In this document: positions 1 to 4,789 of the stretch, piece after piece
How positions within the stretch are numbered: the stretch's first letter is position 1
Layout of the letters: the number at the start of each line of letters is the position of its first letter
Origin: AR5 sp035762565
GTDB taxonomy: Bacteria > Methylomirabilota > Methylomirabilia > Rokubacteriales > CSP1-6
Assembly: GCA_035762565.1 (NCBI GenBank)
Contig: DASTOJ010000158.1
Coordinates: 1-6,918, forward strand
Direction: 5' to 3'
Length of the DNA stretch: 6,918 nt
Translations under genes and position numbers: made by a program
Notes under the pieces: model-generated
What the model was told of the DNA's origin: nothing
What the model saw: the letters and a program-made list of their open reading frames with translations, nothing else
Database searches by the model: none

Positions 1-47
1 GCGGTGGCCAAGGCGGCACGATGAAGCCCGACGATCCGGGCAAGTGA
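1..47 (+). CDS. C-terminal end of an upstream gene (partial)
   Basis: Reading from base 3 gives 14 residues, GGQGGTMKPDDPGK, then TGA at 45-47. The stop sits directly before the ribosome binding site of the next gene, the spacing expected for an upstream operon member. The short Gly-rich tail gives no family identity. The other two frames also stop within the first 52 bases, so the frame choice rests only on the plausible peptide and its position. Confidence 0.35.
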   Translation, partial: GGQGGTMKPDDPGK

Positions 48-57
48 GGTGAGCGCG

Positions 58-525
58 ATGGCAGCCACAGCACCCGACACCGTCCGATCCTGCGCGTACT
101 GCGGCCACCCGATCGCCGAAGACGTCTCGGCGCCCGAGCGCTTCGGCGAGCCCTTCTGCTCCGAGAGCCATGCCGAGGAGTTCGCGGCCAGCGTGCGGGA
201 GGCGCGGACCGAGGCCGCCGCGCGCCGGGACGAGATCCACGCGCCGGCCGCCGGCATGGCGTGCGCGATGCCGCCGCCGGGCCAACGCCGCTGGCGGAAC
301 TACCTCAAGCCGGCCGCCTGCTGGGGCGCGCCGGTCCTGCTGCTCCTCGCCATCCCGCTCCTCTGGAGCGGCGGCTGGGCGGCGGCCGGCGGATCCCTGG
401 TGAGCGTGCTGGCGCTCGTCGCCTGCCCGCTCGCCATGTACTTCATGATGCGCGGCATGATGGGCATCCAGCACGGAAGCGATCCGCGTCCGCCCCACGG
501 CGCCAAGGGGCGAGGCGATGCGTAA
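58..525 (+). CDS. Small membrane protein, TRASH-like metal knuckle plus DUF2933-like tail
   Basis: 155 residues from ATG 58; a GTG at 49 is in frame, but GAGGTG at 46-51 lies six bases before ATG 58, so ATG is preferred. Residues 12-38 hold C12-x2-C15, then C34-x3-H38 in the context EPFCSESH, the pattern of TRASH/YHS-type metal-binding knuckles. A charged helix-like stretch (39-60) follows, then two hydrophobic segments (about 88-104 and 108-131). The end, CPLAMYFMMRGMMGIQHG, resembles small DUF2933 proteins found in metal-resistance loci. What is seen: two candidate soft-metal ligand sites (Cys/His and Met/His) flanking a membrane hairpin. Inferred role: metal binding or sensing at the inner membrane, in keeping with the downstream SCO and multicopper oxidase. 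The exact family is not certain and no enzymatic motif is visible. Confidence 0.75.
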   Translation: MAATAPDTVRSCAYCGHPIAEDVSAPERFGEPFCSESHAEEFAASVREARTEAAARRDEIHAPAAGMACAMPPPGQRRWRNYLKPAACWGAPVLLLLAIPLLWSGGWAAAGGSLVSVLALVACPLAMYFMMRGMMGIQHGSDPRPPHGAKGRGDA

Positions 526-978
526 GGCGGGGCGCCTCTTGTCGTTCGCGCCGCCGTTCTCGCGGCGGTGGTGGGGTCCTGGCTGCCCGTCTGGGCCCAA
601 CCCCATCCACTGGCGGCGATGAACGGCGTGGCCGCGACACCTCCCGCTGCCACGTCTGACGTCGCGTTTCAGGCATTGGACGGACGCCGGGTAGGCCTCG
701 CGGCGTTCCGGGGCCGCCCGGTGCTGCCGACGTTCTTCACGACATGGTGACCGCAATGCCGGCGGGAGGCTCCCGCCAAGGCGGCCCTGTATCGCGACTT
801 CCACGGGCGAGGTCTTGCCATGATCAGCGTCAGTCTTCGTGAGACCGCCGGCACGGTGCGCGAATGGGGCGACGACTTCGGCCTGGAATTTCTGCTCTGG
901 CTCGACCCGACCGGCGACACCCCGGCGGCGTTCGGCGTGCGTGGTCACCCGAGCACCGTGCTGAGAGGCACAGCGTGA
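518..978 (+). CDS. TlpA/ResA-like thioredoxin with in-frame UGA at the catalytic Cys (candidate selenoprotein or pseudogene)
   Basis: The frame containing 568-978 encodes a secreted thioredoxin fold: DVAFQALDGRRVGLAAFRG (domain entry), then VLPTFFTTW, TGA at 748-750, PQCRREAPAKAALYRDF, a strand GLAMISVSL, LLWLDPTG and the cis-Pro region FGVRGHPSTVL. TlpA-type proteins have WCPPC here, so UGA falls exactly on the first active-site Cys and the resolving Cys is kept. A 7-bp hairpin follows (761-777). ATG 518 overlaps the preceding stop, but its frame must shift by one base to join the domain frame; adding one G to the G run at 529-532 would give an excellent signal peptide ending PVWA-Q. Otherwise GTG 568 is the start, with a weak leader. 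The C-terminus lacks the usual last strand and helix (about 35 residues) and ends in a 4-base overlap with the SCO gene. For Sec: position, hairpin, open and conserved frame after UGA. For decay: frameshift, truncation, and Pro where a hydrophobic strand residue is usual. Expected role: periplasmic thiol reduction for copper or cytochrome maturation. Confidence 0.6.
751..782 (+). promoter_or_regulatory. SECIS-like stem-loop just after the in-frame UGA
   Basis: GGCGGGA (761-767), loop GGC (768-770), TCCCGCC (771-777) form a perfect 7-bp stem. GCC 758-760 with GGC 780-782 can extend it across an AA bulge. The loop begins 17 bases after the UGA and its first base is G. Published bacterial SECIS models place an apical loop of 3-14 nt, with G in its first two positions, about 16-37 nt after the UGA, so the geometry fits. 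The same bases encode RREAPA, a normal TlpA sequence, so a chance hairpin in GC-rich code is possible. Confidence 0.4.
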
Positions 979-1688
979 GGTGGACGCGGCGAAGGCTGAT
1001 CGTCTCGGGAGCGCTCGTGGGCGTGACCGCGACGCTGCTCGCGGTCGTGACGCTTCTCGCGCGCCCGGATGCTCCGGCGCCGGCGCCGACCGACCTCGAG
1101 CGCCTCGGGCGTTACGGAACGGTCCCGTCATTCGCGCTCACCGAGCGATCCGGCGGTCGGGTGACTCGAGACGGCCTGCGCGGCTCGATCTGGGTCGTAG
1201 ATTTCATCTATACGGAATGCACCGAGACATGCCCGGCCCAGAGTCTGGTGTTCGCGCAGCTTCAGCGTGAGTTCGCGGGAAATACGGATTTCCGCCTGGT
1301 CTCGATCAGCGTCGATCCCGCTCACGACACCCCGGAGGTGCTCCGGAAGTATGCCGAGCGGTACGAGGCGACCGATCGGTGGTTGTTCCTGACCGGCGAC
1401 AAGCAGACGATCTACTGCCTGGCCCGCGAGGGGTTCCGCCTGGGCGTCGCCGATCCGCGCGCCACCGGGCCTCCGGAATGTGGCGGCACCTCGTGGCTCG
1501 GGCCCGGTGCCGCCTGGGCGAGTCACGGCTCGCAGGGGCTCGTCATGCACAGCGCGCGGTTCGTGCTCGTGGACAGGCGCGGCCGGATCCGGGCCTATCA
1601 TCTGGCCACCGATCCCGGGTCCCTCGCGCGCCTGCGGGCCAACGTCCGGCGGCTGCTGCGAGCACCGGCGGAGGAGGAAAGCGGATGA
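975..1688 (+). CDS. SCO1/SenC/PrrC family copper-binding protein
   Basis: 237 residues from GTG 975, preceded by GAGAGG at 963-968 and overlapping the previous stop as GTGA. The frame is open further upstream to 864, but the membrane anchor directly after GTG 975 (residues 8-28) fixes the start. Anchored thioredoxin fold: VPSFALTERSG (50-60), IWVVDFIYTECTETCP with the copper-binding C82-x3-C86, VSISVDPAHDTP (109-120), and the third copper ligand H192 in VMHSARFVLVD. SCO proteins bind Cu through CxxxC plus this His and metallate the CuA site of cytochrome oxidase or act as thiol/copper redox proteins. A loop with extra Cys (C148, C169) precedes the His. No cytochrome oxidase subunit is in the window, so delivery to another target or periplasmic copper buffering for the nearby multicopper oxidase is possible (inference). 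Family call is secure; client is not. Confidence 0.93.
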   Translation: MRWTRRRLIVSGALVGVTATLLAVVTLLARPDAPAPAPTDLERLGRYGTVPSFALTERSGGRVTRDGLRGSIWVVDFIYTECTETCPAQSLVFAQLQREFAGNTDFRLVSISVDPAHDTPEVLRKYAERYEATDRWLFLTGDKQTIYCLAREGFRLGVADPRATGPPECGGTSWLGPGAAWASHGSQGLVMHSARFVLVDRRGRIRAYHLATDPGSLARLRANVRRLLRAPAEEESG

Positions 1689-2383
1689 GACGCGTTCGCA
1701 CGGTCGTCATGATCGCGCTGATCGCCGGCGGGTCCACGCCGGGCGAGCCCGCAGCGCCGCAGCCGGGCAATCCAAGCCGTGGGGCCTCGCTGTTCGGGCA
1801 GTGCGTCGCGTGTCACTCGGTCGAGCCGGGCGTGCACCTGTCGGGCCCGAGCCTGGCCCGGGTCTGGGGGCGGCGCGCCGGGACGGTGGACGGCTTCACG
1901 CGTTACTCCGAGCCGCTCGCGCGCGCAAACGTCACGTGGGACGAGCGGGCGCTCGATCGCTGGCTGGAGCATCCGCAGACCGTGATCCCTGGCAATCTGA
2001 TGACCTATCCGGGCCTGAAGGACGCCGGCCAGCGGGCGGACCTCGTCGCCTATCTCAAGGCGCTCGCCTCCGGGCAGGCCCCACCGCCGGCCGGAGGCCG
2101 CCTGATGGCCGCTCCCCAGCGGCCCGATCTCAAGGCGGTGGGGCCCGGGCGTCGCGTCCGCTCGATCCGCTACTGCAACGACGGGTACCACGTGACGACC
2201 GAGGACGGTCGCACACGGCCGTTCTGGGAATTCAACCTTCGCTTGAAGACCGACTCGAGCCCCCTGGGCCCTCCCAGAGGCAAGCCTGCCCTCGTGGGCG
2301 CGGGAATGCAGGGCGACCGCGCCTCGGTCGTCTTCGCCTCGCCCGAGGAGATCAGCCGCATGGTGGAGACGAAATGTCCATGA
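1685..2383 (+). CDS. Secreted class I cytochrome c with extra C-terminal domain
   Basis: 232 residues. ATG 1685 overlaps the SCO stop (ATGA) and has a strong Shine-Dalgarno, GGAGGAGG at 1670-1677. A Sec-type leader (about residues 1-20) is followed by a monohaem domain: GQCVACHSVEPG with the haem motif C40-x2-C43-H44, SGPSLARVWGRRAG (53-66), and the likely distal ligand M106 in PGNLMTYPGL, then a closing helix DLVAYLKALASG (119-130). This is the mitochondrial-type c fold. Residues about 150-232 are additional: a beta-rich segment with IRYCNDGYHVTTEDG and a terminal KCP; C164 and C231 could form a disulfide. I do not recognise this tail as a named domain. Lying between a SCO protein and a multicopper oxidase, the protein may shuttle electrons in the periplasm, perhaps as partner of the oxidase (inference). 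Confidence 0.92.
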   Translation: MRRVRTVVMIALIAGGSTPGEPAAPQPGNPSRGASLFGQCVACHSVEPGVHLSGPSLARVWGRRAGTVDGFTRYSEPLARANVTWDERALDRWLEHPQTVIPGNLMTYPGLKDAGQRADLVAYLKALASGQAPPPAGGRLMAAPQRPDLKAVGPGRRVRSIRYCNDGYHVTTEDGRTRPFWEFNLRLKTDSSPLGPPRGKPALVGAGMQGDRASVVFASPEEISRMVETKCP

Positions 2384-3885
2384 TCAGCCGGCGCGCGCTC
2401 CTCGGCATGGTCGCGGGTGCCGGCGCCGGCGGCGGCGCCCTCGGGATCGGCCGGAGGCTTGGCGGTCTGGGAGAGTCGGCCGCAACGGACCCGCCAGGCG
2501 TGCGCACGATCCATCTCGAAGCGCGCGCCGTCGCGTGGGAACTGGCGCCCGGCCGGACCGTCAAGGCCATGGCCTACAACGGCCGCGTTCCGGGGCCCGA
2601 GGTCCGGGTGCGCGAGGGCGAGCGCGTGCGGATCGTGCTCACGAATTCGCTCGGCGAGCCGACGACGATCCACTGGCACGGCGTGGACGTCCCGAACGCG
2701 ATGGACGGGGTGCCGGGCGTCACGCAGAAGGCCGTGCCGCCGGGCGAAACGTTCGTCTACGAGTTCGACGCCCGGCCCGCCGGGACACGCTGGTACCACA
2801 CGCACTTCCAGGAGCACCGGCAGATGGACCTCGGCCTGGCGGCGCCGCTGATCATCGAGCCGTCGGTGCCCGAGCCGCTGGCGTACGACCGCGAGGTCAC
2901 GCTCGTCCTCGACGACTGGGCGACCGGCGCCGCCCAGCCGCTGCCCCCGACGCGCGGGGGCACCGCGGGGGGCCGGGGCAGCATGGGCGGCATGATGCGC
3001 GGCGGTGGCATGATGGGCGGCCGCGGCATGGGCGGCATGATGGGTAGCGGGATGATGGGGCGGCGCGGCACGGCCCACGAGCCCGCCTATGACACGATGA
3101 CCATCAACGGCAAGGCGTATCCCGCCACCGGGCCGCTGCGCCTGCGGAAGGGTGAGCGCGTGCGGCTCCGCCTGATCAACGCGAGCAACGAGCACACGCA
3201 CGTCGTCCGGCTCGCCGGCCACCGCCTGCACGTCACCCACACCGACGGCAACCCGCTCGACGCCGCGGTCGCCGTCGATGCGATCCCGATCGCCCCCAGC
3301 GAGCGGTACGACGTCGTGGTCATCGCCGAGCACCCGGGAACCTGGCTGTTGCACTGCACCCAGCCGGGCCACGCCGGCGCCGGCGAGCAGATGCTCGTGC
3401 TCTACGAGGGCAATTCCGCGACTGAGCTGGCGGCGGCGGAGTCGAGCCTGGACGGCCTCCGCATCTGGCAGTACGGCCTCGGACGCGGCCGCCAGATCCT
3501 GCCCCCGCCTGACGGTGCCACGCGGACGTTCGACCAGACCCTGGGCGGCGGCATGATGGGCAGCGACGTGTGGACGATCAACGGCAAGGTGTGGCCCCGG
3601 ACGGACCCGCTGGCGCTGGCCCGGGGCGATCGCGCCGTCGTGCGGTTCCGGAACATGAGCCCGGAGGCCCACCCGATGCACCTGCACGGGCAGTCGTTCC
3701 GCGTGCTGGCGGTCAACGGCGTCCGCGCCGAGGCGCCGATCGTCAAGGACAGCGTCGATGTCGAGGCGCACATGGGCTCCGCCGTCGTGGAGCTGATCGC
3801 CCACAATCCCGGCGACTGGCTCCTGCACTGCCACAAGCCCATGCACATGGACGGCGGGATGATCAGCCTCGTGAAGGTGCGCTGA
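2374..3885 (+). CDS. Multicopper oxidase, Tat-exported, three-domain laccase/CopA-like type
   Basis: 503 residues from ATG 2374, with GGAG at 2365-2368 five bases upstream and a 10-base overlap with the cytochrome gene; ATG 2380 (ATGA overlap) is a less well spaced alternative. The leader MSMISRRALLGMVAG has a twin-arginine motif, so export is folded and copper-loaded. All four copper motifs are present: HWHG (H100, H102), WYHTH (H142, H144), HPMHLHG (H433, H436, H438) and HCHKPMHMDGGM (H485, C486, H487, H491, axial M496), giving complete type 1 and type 2/3 sites. Domain 2 keeps a degenerate WLLHCTQPGH remnant (324-333). Residues 203-229 form a Gly/Met-rich loop typical of CueO/PcoA-type copper oxidases, where Met residues bind Cu(I). 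Known role of such enzymes is oxidising Cu(I), phenols or other metals while reducing O2 to water; the operon favours copper, but Mn(II) or organic substrates are not excluded. Confidence 0.95.
   Translation: MSMISRRALLGMVAGAGAGGGALGIGRRLGGLGESAATDPPGVRTIHLEARAVAWELAPGRTVKAMAYNGRVPGPEVRVREGERVRIVLTNSLGEPTTIHWHGVDVPNAMDGVPGVTQKAVPPGETFVYEFDARPAGTRWYHTHFQEHRQMDLGLAAPLIIEPSVPEPLAYDREVTLVLDDWATGAAQPLPPTRGGTAGGRGSMGGMMRGGGMMGGRGMGGMMGSGMMGRRGTAHEPAYDTMTINGKAYPATGPLRLRKGERVRLRLINASNEHTHVVRLAGHRLHVTHTDGNPLDAAVAVDAIPIAPSERYDVVVIAEHPGTWLLHCTQPGHAGAGEQMLVLYEGNSATELAAAESSLDGLRIWQYGLGRGRQILPPPDGATRTFDQTLGGGMMGSDVWTINGKVWPRTDPLALARGDRAVVRFRNMSPEAHPMHLHGQSFRVLAVNGVRAEAPIVKDSVDVEAHMGSAVVELIAHNPGDWLLHCHKPMHMDGGMISLVKVR
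2980..3063 (+). repeat. Low-complexity Met/Gly-rich coding repeat in the oxidase
   Basis: Irregular repeats of GGC-ATG-ATG units encode residues 203-230 of the oxidase, with ten Met and mostly Gly otherwise (GSMGGMMRGGGMM and similar units). In CueO-type enzymes a Met-rich insert near the type 1 copper binds Cu(I) as substrate. A smaller echo, GGGMMG, occurs at residues 391-396. Confidence 0.8.
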
Positions 3886-3890
3886 ACGCA

Positions 3891-4508
3891 ATGTCGGTCT
3901 GGGGCCATCTCGTGCTGCCGCGCCTGATCGACCTCGTCATGCGCAACCAGGCCGCCGCGGTCGAGCGCGCCCGGCTCGTGCCGCTGGCCTCGGGGGTCGT
4001 GCTCGAGATCGGCATCGGGTCGGCGCTCAACCTTCCGTACTACACGTCGGACGTCCGGGCGCTGGTCGGCGTGGATCCGTCACAGGAGCTGTGGCGCATC
4101 GGACGCCGGCGGCTCGGGGCCAGCTCTTTTCCCATTCGGTACGTGGTAGGGTCCGCGGAAGTGTTGCCGGTCGCCGACCGGCGCGTTGACACCGTGGTGA
4201 CGACGTGGACGCTGTGCAGCATTCCCGATGCGGGCGCCGCGCTCGCCGAGATGCGCCGCGTTCTGCGGCCAGGGGGCCGGCTCGTCTTCATCGAGCACGG
4301 CCGCTCGCCCGATCCGTCGGTGCGGAGATGGCAGGATCGCCTGACGCCGCTGTGGGCCCGCGTGGCAGGGGGCTGCCACCTCAACCGCCCGATCGACGCG
4401 CTGCTCGAGATGGCGGGCTTCCAGCCCATCACGCTCGACCGCGGTTACGGAGAGGGCCCGCGGCCGATGAGCTATCTCTACAAGGGCGTGGCCGTGGCGC
4501 CGGGGTGA
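3891..4508 (+). CDS. Class I SAM-dependent methyltransferase, METTL7-like
   Basis: 205 residues from ATG 3891, five bases after the oxidase stop; only a weak ribosome site (GAAGGTG at about 3873) precedes it, so coupling to oxidase translation is likely. The Rossmann motifs are clear: SAM-binding VLEIGIGSALNLPYY (37-51), VDPS (61-64), SAEVLP (88-93), TTWTLCSIPD (104-113) and LRPGGRLVFIEHGRSPD (125-141). The segment RRWQDRLTPLWARVAGGCHL (145-164) and the closing GPRPMSYLYKGVA are typical of the METTL7/UbiE-like branch. These proteins methylate small molecules or lipids, and some members thiols; the substrate here cannot be read from sequence. It has no signal peptide, so it acts in the cytoplasm or at the inner membrane face. 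Its link to copper is positional only. Confidence 0.9.
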   Translation: MSVWGHLVLPRLIDLVMRNQAAAVERARLVPLASGVVLEIGIGSALNLPYYTSDVRALVGVDPSQELWRIGRRRLGASSFPIRYVVGSAEVLPVADRRVDTVVTTWTLCSIPDAGAALAEMRRVLRPGGRLVFIEHGRSPDPSVRRWQDRLTPLWARVAGGCHLNRPIDALLEMAGFQPITLDRGYGEGPRPMSYLYKGVAVAPG

Positions 4509-4657
4509 CGCGCGCGTTCGGCTGCCGGCTGATCGCTGCCACTGTCCTGCTCGTCGCCTGCGGCCGCGTCGCCGGGCCTGAGAACGTCGCTCTCGCCTAC
4601 GGGCGCGCCATCTACAGCAGCGATGCCGGGGCAATGAGAGAGTGCAGCGGGCCATAG
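4505..4657 (+). pseudogene. Truncated lipoprotein (signal peptide and stub)
   Basis: GTG 4505 overlaps the methyltransferase stop as GTGA. The 50-residue product has a lipoprotein leader, RLIAATVLLVACG, with lipobox LVAC (Cys19 in VAC-G), then PENVALAYGRAIYSSDAGAM and a stop at 4655-4657. The post-lipobox text resembles the start of NTF2-like/DUF4878-type lipoproteins, which normally run well over 100 residues, so the gene looks cut off near 4635-4650. No continuation of that family is obvious in the other frames; frame 0 is open from 4638 to 4769 without a start. The cut coincides with entry into the MerR module, so loss by rearrangement is plausible. It could also be a genuine very small lipoprotein. 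Confidence 0.5.
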
Positions 4658-4789
4658 CCCCACCGGCCAAGAGCAGATAGCGCCCGAGTCGGGGCGGGTG
4701 GAACCAGCGCCGGTCTCGGAAGAGGAGCGCGCCGGTGTCTCCAGCCTCTTGACCTTCCCCCAAAGGTAAAGGTTTACGATACTCCCGTC
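4658..4789 (+). other. Intergenic spacer before the MerR module
   Basis: 132 bases without a supported gene. It contains a small hairpin CGCCC/GGGCG (4681-4685 with 4692-4696, loop GAGTCG) that lacks a T tract, a direct repeat GCGCCGGT (4707-4714 and 4729-4736, starts 22 bases apart, about two helical turns), and an inverted repeat AAGAGG/CCTCTT (4720-4725 and 4745-4750) abutting the -35 box. The 3' part is the promoter described separately. Confidence 0.6.
4749..4780 (+). promoter_or_regulatory. MerR-type promoter/operator
   Basis: -35 TTGACC (4749-4754) and -10 TACGAT (4775-4780) are separated by 20 bp (19 if TTACGA is used), longer than the usual 17 bp and diagnostic of MerR-family control, where the bound activator untwists the spacer. 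The dyad ACCTT (4752-4756) and AAGGT (4769-4773), centred inside the spacer, matches the usual CueR/MerR half-site style. Transcription would start near 4787, with the regulator's ATG at 4790, so the message is essentially leaderless. It should drive the regulator, chaperone and ATPase together. Confidence 0.8.

Noticed and set aside
864..974. N-terminal extension of the SCO frame
   Set aside because: Overlaps the conserved thioredoxin code in another frame and would bury the membrane anchor; GTG 975 has a good ribosome site.
1480..2373. Long upstream open extension of the oxidase frame through the cytochrome gene
   Set aside because: Out-of-frame Arg/Gly/Pro-rich text; the Tat leader and ribosome site fix the oxidase start at 2374.
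2170..3891. 573-residue minus-strand open frame, rich in His, Val and Asp
   Set aside because: It is the antisense shadow of the multicopper oxidase; high GC removes stops. The plus strand has all four copper motifs, a Tat leader and a ribosome site.
4681..4696. Hairpin as a rho-independent terminator after the lipoprotein stub
   Set aside because: Only 5 bp of stem and no T tract; not enough to call a terminator.
4638..4769. Open frame across the spacer (Glu/Pro/Ser-rich text)
   Set aside because: No start codon or ribosome site, no recognised similarity; such openings are common at this GC content.
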